A stretch of DNA of 64,000 nucleotides from contig JAYFNX010000016.1 of the NCBI GenBank assembly GCA_034933245.1, forward strand, positions 14,624 to 78,623, in the 5' to 3' direction. The notes below the pieces were generated by a model that was not told the origin of the DNA, did no database searches, and saw only the letters and a list, made by a program, of their open reading frames with translations. Positions within the stretch are counted from its first letter, which is position 1. Every line of letters begins with the position of its first letter. The DNA comes from Pelethousia sp034933245 (GTDB taxonomy: Bacteria > Bacillota > Clostridia > Christensenellales > CAG-138). The position numbers and the translations under genes were made by a program. Below are positions 18,001 to 26,919 of the stretch, in pieces.

Positions 18001-19467
18001 TTAGATGGAAAGATCCTCGACATATAGCGTCGTCACGCCGGCGGGAGTAGCCTTGGGGGCTGCCGCCGGAGCTGGCGTAGGCTTGGAAGCGGGAACGGGA
18101 GCAGCGGCAGGCGCTTTGCCTTCCTTAGCAGCCTTGCGGGCTTCGAAGAACTTCATGGCCACCTGCGGGAAGAGAGCGTAGCTGAGCACATCCTCATCCT
18201 GCTCCATGTAATCCTTGATTTCCTCCCGGTATTTATCCAGCTCGGGCGGCAGCAGATCGGCAGGGCGGCAGGTAATAGGCTCTTTATCGCCAATAGCAAG
18301 TTTGCGAACTTCTTCGTTCACCTTGCCGGGCAGAGAGCCATATTCGCCGGCCAGCAACGCCTTGGACTCCTTGGTAAAGGTCTTATAACGGCCCATGAGC
18401 ACATTGAATACGGCCTGGGTACCGACGATTTGGCTGGTGGGCGTGACCAGGGGCGGATAGCCAAAATCCTTGCGGACAACGGGGATCTCCGCCAGCACGT
18501 CGTAATACTTATCCTCTTTCTTCGCTTCCTTAAGCTGGGAGATCAGGTTGCTGAGCATGCCGCCGGGCACCTGATAGATGAGGGTGTTCGTATCCACGCT
18601 GAGTACCTTGGGATCCAAGGAACCCTGCTTTTTAAGCTTCTCCGCCACTGTGCGGAAATGCTTGGCAGCAGCAGCCAGCTTAGCAAGATCCATGCCGGTA
18701 TCATACTCCGTGCCCTTCAGGGTAGCCACCAACGACTCGGTGGCGGGCTGGGCGGTGCCGTTTGCCATAGGAGAAAGGGCACAGTCGACAATATCCACAC
18801 CGGCCTGCACGGCCATGAGGTAAGTCATATCGCCCGTGCCGGTGGTATTATGGGTATGCAGGTGGATAGGCACATTCACTTCGCTCTTAAGCCGCTTTAC
18901 GAGAGAATACGCGTCATAGGGCAGGAGCAGGTTCGCCATATCCTTGATGCAGATGTTGTCCGCGCCCATCTGAACCAGTTCTTTTGCAAGCTTTACGAAA
19001 TAGTCCTCGTTATGCACGGGGCTGATGGTATAGCTGATGGCGGGTTCGCAGATGCCACCATACTTTTTCGTGAACTTAATGGCCGCTTCCAAATTGCGGA
19101 TATCGTTTAGCGCATCGAAAATACGGATTACATCGATGCCGTTTTCAATGGCTTTGCGGCAGAACTGCTCCACCACATCATCTGCATAATGCTTGTAGCC
19201 CAAAATATTCTGGCCACGGAAGAGCATTTGCAGCTTGGTGTTGGGAATCGCCTTGCGCAGCTTGCGGAGGCGCTCCCAAGGGTCTTCATTGAGGAAGCGG
19301 AGACAGCTGTCAAAGGTAGCGCCGCCCCAGCATTCCAAGGAATAATAGCCGATGCTGTCCAGAATTTCACAGGCGGGGAGCATGTCCTCCACCCGCATAC
19401 GGGTGGCCGCCTGGGACTGGTGCGCATCGCGCAGGATAGTGTCTGTGATCATTACTTTATGTGCCAT
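18001..19467 (-). CDS. oadA: Oxaloacetate decarboxylase alpha subunit (carboxyltransferase)
   Basis: The 488-residue carboxyltransferase that moves CO2 from oxaloacetate (or a related oxo-acid) to biotin. The TIM-barrel opens with DTILRDAHQSQAATRMR, and the metal-binding HLHTHNTTGTGD is present. After the conserved C-terminal domain comes an Ala/Pro-rich linker (about 450-478) of the kind that normally tethers a biotinyl domain, but the chain ends about ten residues later (VEDLSI). The biotin carrier is a separate gene two genes upstream. Oxaloacetate is the likeliest substrate from the sequence family, and the genes next door make it a Na+-pumping complex rather than a pyruvate carboxylase. 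Confidence 0.92.
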   Translation of the reverse strand: MAHKVMITDTILRDAHQSQAATRMRVEDMLPACEILDSIGYYSLECWGGATFDSCLRFLNEDPWERLRKLRKAIPNTKLQMLFRGQNILGYKHYADDVVEQFCRKAIENGIDVIRIFDALNDIRNLEAAIKFTKKYGGICEPAISYTISPVHNEDYFVKLAKELVQMGADNICIKDMANLLLPYDAYSLVKRLKSEVNVPIHLHTHNTTGTGDMTYLMAVQAGVDIVDCALSPMANGTAQPATESLVATLKGTEYDTGMDLAKLAAAAKHFRTVAEKLKKQGSLDPKVLSVDTNTLIYQVPGGMLSNLISQLKEAKKEDKYYDVLAEIPVVRKDFGYPPLVTPTSQIVGTQAVFNVLMGRYKTFTKESKALLAGEYGSLPGKVNEEVRKLAIGDKEPITCRPADLLPPELDKYREEIKDYMEQDEDVLSYALFPQVAMKFFEARKAAKEGKAPAAAPVPASKPTPAPAAAPKATPAGVTTLYVEDLSI

Positions 19468-19506
19468 TCAATAAACCTCCTAATAGACGGTAGAGGGGCA
19501 CTGGCA

Positions 19507-20703
19507 TTAGCCAAACAGCGCAAGGAATACGCCTGCAGCGATGGCGCTGCCGATAACGCCGGCCACATTGGGGCCCATGGCATGCATGAGCAGGAAGTTC
19601 TTGGGGTTCTCCTTCTGGCCGACTACCTGGGAAACCCGGGCAGCCATGGGCACAGCGGACACACCTGCCGAACCGATGAGAGGATTGATTTTGCCGCCGG
19701 AAAGCACGTTCATCAGCTTACCCAGCAGCACGCCGCCGGCGGTGCCGCAGGCAAAGGCCAATACGCCCATGAGGAATATGCCCAGGGTACGGCCATTGAG
19801 GAATGCGCTCGCCGTAGCGGTGGCGCCAACGGATACGCCTAAGAAAATTGTAACAATGTTAATCAGCTCATTTTGGGCTGTTTTGCTCAGCCGGTCCACC
19901 ACGCCGCATTCGCGGAACAGGTTGCCAAGCATCAGCAAGCCAACAAGAGGCGCAGCCGAGGGCAAAAGCAGGGAAACAAAGATGGTTACCACAATGGGGA
20001 ACACGATCTTTTCCGTCTTGGATACGGGACGGAGCTGTTCCATCACGATCATGCGCTCCTGTTTGGTGGTAAGAAGCTTCATGATGGGAGGCTGGATTAC
20101 CGGCACCAAAGCCATGTAGCTATAGGCTGCCACGGCGATGGGACCCAAAAGCACGGGTGCCAACTGGGATGTGAGATAAATGGCGGTTGGACCATCCGCG
20201 CCGCCGATAATGCCGATGGAGGCAGCTTCCTCATAGGTGAAGCTGACGCCCGGAACAATACCGGAAATCCCCAGCGCGCCCAGGAAAGCTACAAAGATGC
20301 CCAGCTGGGCGGCAGCGCCCAGAAGTAAGCTTTTGGGGTTGGCAATCAACGGACCGAAATCCGTCATGGCCCCTACGCCCATGAAAATCAGCGAAGGGTA
20401 TATGCCAAGTTTCACGCCCAGGTAAAGGTAATCGATCAGGCCGGCATCGTGGCTGAACAGGGCCCAATCCACATGCCCGCCTTCATAAAGGTAAGCGTGA
20501 TACATGTTCGACCCCGGCAAATTGGTTAGCAGCATGCCGAAAGCGATGGGGATGAGCAGCAAAGGTTCGTATTTTTTCACAATGGCCAAATACAGCAACA
20601 GGCATGAAATGGCAATCATGATCAGAACCTTGGGATCTGCCGCCAACTGGGCAAAGCCCGTGGACAGGAGAAACTCCTTAATTGGTTCTAAATAATTCTG
20701 CAT
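19507..20703 (-). CDS. oadB: Sodium ion-translocating decarboxylase beta subunit
   Basis: A 398-residue integral membrane protein with about nine hydrophobic segments. It decarboxylates carboxybiotin and pumps Na+ out, using the energy of decarboxylation. The family signature GGADGPTAIYLTSQLAP is intact and holds the essential Asp. The protein cannot by itself tell which decarboxylase complex it serves; the partner OadA points to oxaloacetate. It follows the carrier gene after a 130-base GC-rich spacer and ends 39 bases before oadA. Confidence 0.95.
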   Translation of the reverse strand: MQNYLEPIKEFLLSTGFAQLAADPKVLIMIAISCLLLYLAIVKKYEPLLLIPIAFGMLLTNLPGSNMYHAYLYEGGHVDWALFSHDAGLIDYLYLGVKLGIYPSLIFMGVGAMTDFGPLIANPKSLLLGAAAQLGIFVAFLGALGISGIVPGVSFTYEEAASIGIIGGADGPTAIYLTSQLAPVLLGPIAVAAYSYMALVPVIQPPIMKLLTTKQERMIVMEQLRPVSKTEKIVFPIVVTIFVSLLLPSAAPLVGLLMLGNLFRECGVVDRLSKTAQNELINIVTIFLGVSVGATATASAFLNGRTLGIFLMGVLAFACGTAGGVLLGKLMNVLSGGKINPLIGSAGVSAVPMAARVSQVVGQKENPKNFLLMHAMGPNVAGVIGSAIAAGVFLALFG

Positions 20704-20833
20704 GTGGAACTCCTTAGGTCAGTTTGCGCGGCCGCTATAGGGGCGGCCTGCGGGGGCTCCGCGCCGATGGTCGGGCGGCGGGAGGCGTTTTGCGGCGCAC
20801 CGGCATTCGTTCCGGGGAAGCCGTCGCAAAGCC

Positions 20834-21190
20834 TTAGGCCAAAACTACCAGCACGTCACCGGAGTTAACCGTAGCGCCTTTTGCAATGTTAACGGCCACT
20901 ACTTTTCCATCGCGGGGCGCCATAATCTCATTTTCCATTTTCATTGCTTCCAAAACTGCCAGCACATCGCCGCTCTTTACAACATCGCCCACCTGCACGC
21001 GCACATCCATGATGTTGCCGGGCAAGGGGCTTTCCACAGATTCTGGGCCTGCTGCGGCGGCAGCGGGGGCTGCTACGGGAGCGGCTGCGGGCGCGGCGAC
21101 AGGGGCAGCTACAGGAGCTGCGCCAGCGGCGATTTCTTCGACTTCGACTTCGTAAGAAGAACCGTTAACATTGACGATGAATTTACGCAT
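20834..21190 (-). CDS. Biotin carboxyl carrier protein of the decarboxylase
   Basis: A 118-residue carrier that shuttles CO2 on biotin between OadA and OadB. An N-terminal strand region is followed by an Ala/Pro linker (about 22-50) made of repeated VAAP-type units, and a biotinyl domain with the modified Lys in EAMKMEN. It is equivalent to the GcdC/MmdC type of free-standing carrier. It lies between oadG and oadB. Confidence 0.95.
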   Translation of the reverse strand: MRKFIVNVNGSSYEVEVEEIAAGAAPVAAPVAAPAAAPVAAPAAAAAGPESVESPLPGNIMDVRVQVGDVVKSGDVLAVLEAMKMENEIMAPRDGKVVAVNIAKGATVNSGDVLVVLA

Positions 21191-21232
21191 GGGAAATCCT
21201 CCTGAATTTTTAAGTAAAGTATTTTTGGATAG

Positions 21233-21640
21233 TTAGATGTTTTTGATACTGTGGATACGCAGGCCCTGGGGCTCCGTGCCCATAGCAGTAGCCAGCGCCA
21301 CGGATACTGCGGCTACAAACTGCCCGCGATCGCCTGCCTGTCCAGCGGAAAGACGCCGGATGGATCGGATACGAAGACCATGAGGTTCCGTTCCCATAGC
21401 AGTGGCGATGGCGGCGGCCGTGATGGCGGTGAACAGCTTGCGATCCGCTATGTTCAGCGCTGCTGGCGCGGCAACGGGTGCCGCAGCAGGCGCGCTCGCC
21501 TTTTGATGGGTAGTGGCTACCGTACTTTTCTTGGCTACGGCGGCGCTCATCAGTTTGGTTAACAAAATCAAAGAGACGAGCCCCACAAAAACAGTGGACA
21601 TACCAAGAACAAGTACAAACCACGGACTGATATTCTGCAT
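21233..21640 (-). CDS. oadG: OadG-like decarboxylase gamma/delta subunit with duplicated C-terminus
   Basis: A 135-residue membrane-anchored subunit. One N-terminal helix (about residues 8-28) is followed by an Ala/Pro linker and the conserved C-terminal motif. That motif occurs twice: ATAMGTEPHGLRIRSIRRL and then ATAMGTEPQGLRIHSIKNI, about 45 residues apart, whereas OadG proteins usually end after one copy. OadG assembles the complex and can bind Zn2+. The gene opens the operon, with a good GGGAGG site upstream. Identity rests on position, topology and the GLRIxSI tail. Confidence 0.82.
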   Translation of the reverse strand: MQNISPWFVLVLGMSTVFVGLVSLILLTKLMSAAVAKKSTVATTHQKASAPAAAPVAAPAALNIADRKLFTAITAAAIATAMGTEPHGLRIRSIRRLSAGQAGDRGQFVAAVSVALATAMGTEPQGLRIHSIKNI

Positions 21641-21751
21641 GGTAGATTTCCTCCCTTCTAAGTTTTTTTTAGAAAATGAAACCAGGCATAAGATATACTT
21701 ATTATAGGGTGTATTTATGCCGTTAATGGCCGCTACGACCCTATTATCTAT

Positions 21752-21780
21752 ATTTTACATAATACCGACATCATGTGCAA
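21752..21780 (-). promoter_or_regulatory. Candidate promoter of the oad operon
   Basis: TTGCAC (21780-21775) and TAAAAT (21757-21752) are 17 bases apart, 112 bases before oadG. The AT-rich gap also holds a perfect TTGACA further upstream without a good -10, so the exact promoter is uncertain. Confidence 0.35.
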
Positions 21781-21823
21781 GGAGATTTGGCAATTTTGTC
21801 AATTATATTTTTTGTTAACCATT

Positions 21824-22567
21824 CTAATTCGTTATATCTGAATCAAAGGGGTTCGCTGAAATATGGGATAAAGCCGCAATTTCCTCCTCCGTGAGGGGTC
21901 TATGTGAGCCGCTGGCCAGCGAACCCAAGCGCAACGGTCCCAACGCCACCCGCCGCAACATAAGGGTTTCATGGCCAACGGCGGCCAGCATTCGGCGGAC
22001 CTGTCGGTTTCGGCCTTCATGAATGGTAATATTAAAAGCGGTGTTTCCGTTTTGGAGATGGTGCAGCTCCTCCACCCGCGCCGGAAACGTGATACCGTCC
22101 TCCAGCATTACCCCCTGCTCCAACCTGCTTTTTTCTTCGGCGGACAGCGCACCGTTACAAATGGCGGAATAGGTTTTGTCAAACTTAAACTTTGGATGCG
22201 TCAGGCGGTAAGCCAGCTCACCATCGTTTGTCATAACCAAAAGGCCCTCGGAATCATAATCCAATCTACCCACGTTATACACCCGGGCAGGCAGGTCTTT
22301 TACATAATGCATCACGGTAGGCCGTCCTTGGGGATCGGATGCGGTGCACATGACGCCCCGGGGCTTATTAAGCACCACGGTGATGCGCGTTTCCTCCGGA
22401 TGAACGGCATGCCCATCCACCTCCACCACATCGAAAGGAGGATTCACGGAGCACCCCAACTGGGCCGGTTGTCCATTTAGCCGCACACGCCCCCCCAGGA
22501 TCATCTCTTCGCATTTGCGTCTGGAAGCAATCCCTGCGTCCGCCATGAATTTTTGAAGTCTCACCAA
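21824..22567 (-). CDS. rluB: 23S rRNA pseudouridine synthase (RluB family)
   Basis: A 247-residue RsuA/RluB-type enzyme. An N-terminal S4 domain (about 1-60) contains GIASRRKCEEMI, and the catalytic aspartate lies in VGRLDYDSEGLL (Asp103). RluB modifies helix 89 of 23S rRNA; choosing RluB over RsuA or RluE/F rests on general similarity. It comes last in the scpA-scpB-ytfI-ytfJ-dacF run, 27 bases after dacF. This scpAB-dacF-rluB linkage is common in Clostridia. Confidence 0.93.
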   Translation of the reverse strand: MVRLQKFMADAGIASRRKCEEMILGGRVRLNGQPAQLGCSVNPPFDVVEVDGHAVHPEETRITVVLNKPRGVMCTASDPQGRPTVMHYVKDLPARVYNVGRLDYDSEGLLVMTNDGELAYRLTHPKFKFDKTYSAICNGALSAEEKSRLEQGVMLEDGITFPARVEELHHLQNGNTAFNITIHEGRNRQVRRMLAAVGHETLMLRRVALGPLRLGSLASGSHRPLTEEEIAALSHISANPFDSDITN

Positions 22568-22594
22568 TCGGCAGACCTCCCCGCTTTATTATTC

Positions 22595-23725
22595 TCATGC
22601 AAGGAAGCGGGCCAGTTTTTCAATATAGAAGCGCACGGTAGCCTCGTCTATATCTTCCTCCGCCACCAGATCAAACCGGGTACGCAATGCGCCGTTTTCT
22701 TCCAAAACTTCCACATAGCCGCAGGTTTCCCCCTGGTGAACGGGCGCCGCAAGGGAATCCGGCAGGATGACCCTGGTACGGTACTGGCTGCTTTCGTTTT
22801 TTTCCACAGGTACCATTATATCCTCTGCGGCGCAAAGTGCCAATCTATTTTTCATTCCGCCGTCCACAAAGATGCTGGCTACCCTATCTCCCCCGGATAC
22901 CATAGGAACCATTTCATAATGATTCATGCCATAGTCCAGCAAGGTTTCCGCCTCTTTAAACATATCCGGGCAATCCAGAACAACGCCCACCAACTGCATA
23001 CCATCCCGTTCGGCAGCAAAAACGAGGCAGCGGCCGGCGGCTTTTGTATAGCCTGTTTTCACGCCGTTCCCTCCCGCATAGTTCCAGAGGATTTTATTTT
23101 TATTTTTAAATGTGCGCACGACAGCCCCGGTTTCCGCACGGTAATATTGGGTGGATACAATTTCGCGAAACGTTTCATTTTGCATGGCCGCGGCGGCAAT
23201 CAGCGTCAGATCATAGGCGGTGGTATAGTGGTCCGCATTGGGCAAGCCGTTCGGGGTGACAAAGTTTGTATTCACGGCGCCCAACTGCCGGGCCTTAGCG
23301 TTCATCATAGCGGCAAACTGTTTAATCCCATGGCCGATATGGACTGCAATGGCAACGGCAGCATCATTGCCGGAGGCCAGCATAAGGCCATAAACCAGAT
23401 CACGCAAGCTGATGGTCTCTTCCATTTGCAGGTAAATGCTGGAACCCTCTACGCCATAGGCCGTGGCATCCGTGGTTACCATTTCGTCCAGGTTTCCTAT
23501 CTCTATGGCCAAAAGCGCCGTCATCACCTTCGTGGTGCTGGCCATAGGAAGCTTCTGCTGCGCATTCCTTTCATAGAGAACTTTTCCTGTGGTGGCCTCC
23601 ATCAACAAGGCCGCCCGGGCACTGGTCTCGGGCGGCTGGGAGAGCGCTTGCACAGGATATGCAACAAGCAGGAACAGCAAAGCTAAAAGGGCCGCAAGGC
23701 AGCCTCTTATAAGCCGCATGGTCAT
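22595..23725 (-). CDS. dacF: D-alanyl-D-alanine carboxypeptidase (peptidase S11)
   Basis: A 376-residue penicillin-binding protein that trims the pentapeptide of peptidoglycan. A signal peptide (about 1-28, cleaved near VQA-LS) is followed by all three active-site motifs: SxxK (STTK, Ser63-Lys66), SGN (118-120) and KTG (223-225), then the C-terminal beta domain. In sporulating bacteria the paralogue in this position shapes spore cortex. Its ATG overlaps ytfJ by four bases; a second ATG two codons on could also be the start. Compare the degenerate paralogue at 26.9-28.1 kb. Confidence 0.94.
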   Translation of the reverse strand: MTMRLIRGCLAALLALLFLLVAYPVQALSQPPETSARAALLMEATTGKVLYERNAQQKLPMASTTKVMTALLAIEIGNLDEMVTTDATAYGVEGSSIYLQMEETISLRDLVYGLMLASGNDAAVAIAVHIGHGIKQFAAMMNAKARQLGAVNTNFVTPNGLPNADHYTTAYDLTLIAAAAMQNETFREIVSTQYYRAETGAVVRTFKNKNKILWNYAGGNGVKTGYTKAAGRCLVFAAERDGMQLVGVVLDCPDMFKEAETLLDYGMNHYEMVPMVSGGDRVASIFVDGGMKNRLALCAAEDIMVPVEKNESSQYRTRVILPDSLAAPVHQGETCGYVEVLEENGALRTRFDLVAEEDIDEATVRFYIEKLARFLA

Positions 23726-24174
23726 CGGCCTTCTCCGTCTTCATTTTCTTTGGTGCGGAAACCCCGGATTGCCTGTTCCAGTGTCGTGATGGATTCAGGA
23801 AGAAGCTCAATGGCACGATCCAGCGTACCCTGGCAGGAAGCGGGCAAAACCTTTACATTTCCGCCGTTTACGGAAAGAAAAGCGAGGGGGGTAAGGGTCA
23901 TCCCCGCAACGGAAGCCCCGGCAAAAGGATAGCAGCCGTCCTGTTCGCCGGATAGTTCCTCTCCGCTGCGCGCAATGCGGGATTTACTTTCCTTCTTTTC
24001 CTCTTGACCATATTCCCCGCCGCCGGAAAAGAAGCCCATGCTTACTTTTGAGACGGGAAGAATCATGGTCTCGCCCGTGGTGAGAATGGGGGTGCCGACG
24101 ATGGTGTTCACATCTACCATTTCCTTAAGCTGTTCCATCGTGGTTTTCATGATGTTTTCAATGGGGTGTGCCAT
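23722..24174 (-). CDS. ytfJ: GerW-family sporulation protein YtfJ
   Basis: A 150-residue protein of the YtfJ/GerW family, found in spores and connected with germination in Bacillus. The N-terminus IENIMKTTMEQLKEMVDVNTIVG and a central glycine-rich turn (SMGFFSGGGEYG) are typical. It overlaps the end of the DUF2953 gene by 28 bases and dacF by four. The ytfI-ytfJ pairing is conserved in Bacillus subtilis. Confidence 0.93.
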   Translation of the reverse strand: MAHPIENIMKTTMEQLKEMVDVNTIVGTPILTTGETMILPVSKVSMGFFSGGGEYGQEEKKESKSRIARSGEELSGEQDGCYPFAGASVAGMTLTPLAFLSVNGGNVKVLPASCQGTLDRAIELLPESITTLEQAIRGFRTKENEDGEGR

Positions 24175-24713
24175 AGCTTTTTACCTCGCGTGCCGCGTAT
24201 TTGATGCCGGATAGCAACACCTATAATCTGCCATATCCGCAAGGTAACTATGCCTTCCAGATTCAGGCAAAAACACCGAACGCCGCATACCGGCACCACG
24301 CGAACCTGGAGCGAAACGGGCGTGAGCAGGAACCTTGCAAGGCAGTCCAAAGTAATGGATGTGGCGCCAGCCCAACAGATTGCAGCACAGGCATCTTCCG
24401 CGTTGCCCACCACGCCCCTGATTCGCAGCTCGTCTGCCCGAAGCCAGATATCATGCTGCAGAATGAACTCCCGGAAGAAGAGACTTTTCTTTCTCCCCCT
24501 TTTTTTGTCCAAATCCCTAATTTTGCCGCCTGCGTAGAGCCGCAAAGGAAAATAGGAAACGCACCCTTGGATGCGGAAACGCACAAGGCGGAAAAAAGCC
24601 TGCACCTGAACCGAGAGCATTGCACGCTCCCGTTCCACCGTGAGGCAATAGTGCAACCGTATATTGCTCAGTAGGCCGCATAGAATTGCCGCCGCTACAA
24701 TCAAAAAGGCCAT
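24147..24713 (-). CDS. DUF2953 membrane protein (YtfI-like)
   Basis: A 188-residue protein with one N-terminal membrane helix, a basic central segment (KKRGRKK) and a hydrophobic C-terminal half. Its place directly before ytfJ and its layout match the DUF2953/YtfI family of unknown function, which is often sporulation-associated. I chose the ATG at 24713 because GGAGG stands just before it; the longer reading from a GTG at 24776 has no ribosome site. The sequence itself diverges strongly, so the family call leans on context. Confidence 0.7.
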   Translation of the reverse strand: MAFLIVAAAILCGLLSNIRLHYCLTVERERAMLSVQVQAFFRLVRFRIQGCVSYFPLRLYAGGKIRDLDKKRGRKKSLFFREFILQHDIWLRADELRIRGVVGNAEDACAAICWAGATSITLDCLARFLLTPVSLQVRVVPVCGVRCFCLNLEGIVTLRIWQIIGVAIRHQIRGTRGKKLWHTPLKTS

Positions 24714-24790
24714 ATACCCTCCAGCATAAGGTATTGGCCTTAGTGTTTTCCAAAGTTGGATTTTTATGTCCCGCACATAATTCGGAACGG

Positions 24791-25384
24791 TTATGCGCTT
24801 GCTCCAGAAGGGGAGATCGATAAAAATGCGGGTTTCTCCGTGCTATCTTCCGAAGAAAAGGTTTCATAACTTGGCAGTTCAGAGAGGGAATGCAAGCCAA
24901 ACTGGCGCAAAAATGCATCCGTGGTACCGAAAAGTATGGGCTTCCCCACCGCGTCTTTACGGCCAACCTCCCGGATTAAACCCAGCTTTTGAAGCTGGCT
25001 TACCGAATAGTCGCAGCGGACGCCTCGGATGGCCTCAATATCGTTTCGCGTCACGGGCTGCTTATATGCCACGATGGATAAGGTTTCCATCATGGCCTGG
25101 GAGAAGCTCTTAGACTGGGCAGGCTGTAACAGTTCCTCCACATAGCCCGCATAGCACCGGTTGGAAATCAACTGCACGGTGTCCGCCGTCCGATATAGCT
25201 GAATGCCCCTGTGTTGTTCCTTATATTGTGCTTCCATTTTGGTAAGGATGGCATGGAGCTCCAACTCCGTTACGCCTAGAACCCGCTGCAGTGAGATAAA
25301 GTCCACCGCTTCTCCGGAAACGAATAAAATGCACTCGATGACACCGAATCGCTCTTGCTGATCTAAAAACTGTTTGCTCTCCAT
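24791..25384 (-). CDS. scpB: Segregation and condensation protein B
   Basis: The winged-helix subunit of the Smc-ScpA-ScpB condensin, about 197 residues. The core SQAMMETLSIVAYKQPVTRNDIEAIRG is the ScpB signature. I chose the ATG at 25384, which begins 16 bases after the scpA stop and gives the usual short N-terminus before the first winged helix; an ATG at 25411 is also possible. The gene follows scpA, its obligate partner. Confidence 0.94.
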   Translation of the reverse strand: MESKQFLDQQERFGVIECILFVSGEAVDFISLQRVLGVTELELHAILTKMEAQYKEQHRGIQLYRTADTVQLISNRCYAGYVEELLQPAQSKSFSQAMMETLSIVAYKQPVTRNDIEAIRGVRCDYSVSQLQKLGLIREVGRKDAVGKPILFGTTDAFLRQFGLHSLSELPSYETFSSEDSTEKPAFLSISPSGASA

Positions 25385-25400
25385 GTTTCCGTCCGTTTCC

Positions 25401-26165
25401 TCATTGCTCATCCATATATTCAAAGTTCTCATCATCCAGAAGAATGTCACCGGGTAGGATTGCGATGGGTTCATACGGCCCGCTTTGCTTCAGGCGAACT
25501 TCCCCCCGGGTGAGCATGTCCAAAAGGGCCATGAACGTAACGATCATCTCAAGCTTGGACGTGCCGGACGCAAACAGATCCCGAAAATCGATTCGCTCCC
25601 TCCCCTGCAGAAGGGAACGAATCTTCACAAGCTGGGTGCGCACGGTATAAATGTCCGCCTGAACCTCATGGGAGCTGATGGCATGGGCACGCTCATCCTC
25701 CCGGCGGCTGAGCAGCTCCAGAAAAGCGGTTAGAAGGCCGGCAGGAGAGCTTTCTTCCCAAATGACCTCCTTGGGCGGTAAAAGAAATTCCTCCGGCAGC
25801 TTTGTAAACGCGCCCCTGGCCTCATGCAATAGATTTTCCAGATGGATGCTCGCTTCTTTCATGGCCTTATATTCTCGAAGCTGACGGATAAGAACCTCGG
25901 CCGGGTCTTCCTCCTCCCCTTCCTCTTTCGGAGGGCGGGGTAGCAGGGAGCGGGATTTGATATACACCAGCGTAGTGGCCATGGTGAGGAACTCGCTGGC
26001 CATATCCATGTCCATCCCGTCCAGATGCGCCATGTATTCCAGATATTGGGCGGTAATTTCCGAGATAAAAATATCCTTAATGTCTACCTCCGCCTGCTCA
26101 ATCAGGTGCAAGAGCAAGTCCAGAGGACCTTCAAACTGCTTTAGATGAACTTCATAGGCAGCCAT
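25401..26165 (-). CDS. scpA: Segregation and condensation protein A
   Basis: The kleisin subunit that bridges Smc heads in chromosome condensation, 254 residues. The N-terminus VHLKQFEGPLDLLLHLIEQ and the C-terminal winged helix (VTFMALLDMLTRGEVRLKQ) are typical. The ATG at 26165 lies one base after the M50 protease stop; a reading extended to 26231 would overlap that gene by 65 bases without support. Confidence 0.95.
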   Translation of the reverse strand: MAAYEVHLKQFEGPLDLLLHLIEQAEVDIKDIFISEITAQYLEYMAHLDGMDMDMASEFLTMATTLVYIKSRSLLPRPPKEEGEEEDPAEVLIRQLREYKAMKEASIHLENLLHEARGAFTKLPEEFLLPPKEVIWEESSPAGLLTAFLELLSRREDERAHAISSHEVQADIYTVRTQLVKIRSLLQGRERIDFRDLFASGTSKLEMIVTFMALLDMLTRGEVRLKQSGPYEPIAILPGDILLDDENFEYMDEQ

Positions 26166-26166
26166 A

Positions 26167-26844
26167 TCACGCGATGCCGAGCAGTTGGAAAATGCCCATA
26201 TAAATGCTTTGCAGCACGTAAACGATGCCATTGACCAGAGGGCTCATAATCGTGCTGAGGACCCCGGAAAAAAGCAAAACAAGCAGGATAATATAGCCAT
26301 ATTGATTTAGGAAGGAAAAGAATCGGTACGCCCCGTTTCCCCGTAAAAACAGGCATTGGGCTACGTGATAGCCGTCCAAGGGTGGGATGGGCAGCAGATT
26401 GAACACGCAAAGCCCTACATTGAGGAAAAAGAACGTATAGAATAGATTTGCCCCCATTTCGTTCACACCGGTGGTGAATGCGAACAGGTAAAATACGCCC
26501 ATGGAGACAAACGCCAAGATGAGGTTCGTCGTTACACCCGCAAGGGATACGATAAGCTCATCCTTACGGGGATTTTTAAAATACCGGGTGCTGATGGGTA
26601 CTGGCTTGGCCCAGCCAAAACGAAACAGCATCAAGGTAAGAAAGCCGACCGGGTCAATATGGGCAAATGGGTTAATGGTCATGCGGCCCAAATTCCTGGC
26701 AGTAGGATCGCCCAGGCGATAGGCTGCATATGCATGGGCCCATTCATGAAATGAAAGGGCTACAAGAACCGCCGGAATCCGATAAAGGAGCTCGGTCAGA
26801 AACTCCATGGGGTTGGAAAACAAACTCGAAATACCTGTTAACAA
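26167..26844 (-). CDS. Site-2-protease-family membrane metalloprotease (M50B)
   Basis: A 225-residue intramembrane zinc protease homologue. The zinc site is HEWAH (His33, Glu34, His37) and the third ligand is Asp156 in NLLPIPPLDGYH. About five or six hydrophobic segments are visible and no PDZ domain is present, which matches the short clostridial group commonly found next to scpAB. The start is a TTG at 26844 with GAGGTG upstream. Its substrate is unknown. Confidence 0.9.
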   Translation of the reverse strand: MLTGISSLFSNPMEFLTELLYRIPAVLVALSFHEWAHAYAAYRLGDPTARNLGRMTINPFAHIDPVGFLTLMLFRFGWAKPVPISTRYFKNPRKDELIVSLAGVTTNLILAFVSMGVFYLFAFTTGVNEMGANLFYTFFFLNVGLCVFNLLPIPPLDGYHVAQCLFLRGNGAYRFFSFLNQYGYIILLVLLFSGVLSTIMSPLVNGIVYVLQSIYMGIFQLLGIA

Positions 26845-26874
26845 GCCTATAACACCTCATTTTAAGATGCGTTT

Positions 26875-26904
26875 ATTATAAGCTATTTATGTCACCCTTT
26901 GCAA
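26875..26904 (-). promoter_or_regulatory. Sigma-A promoter of the M50 protease-scpAB operon
   Basis: TTGCAA (26904-26899) and a perfect TATAAT (26880-26875) are 18 bases apart, in the gap before the protease start at 26844. Confidence 0.7.
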
Positions 26905-26919
26905 GTGCGGGTATGGGCC

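Noticed and set aside
22553..23686. 377-codon plus-strand frame
   Set aside because: Entirely antisense to dacF, which has all active-site motifs; a shadow of its codon pattern.
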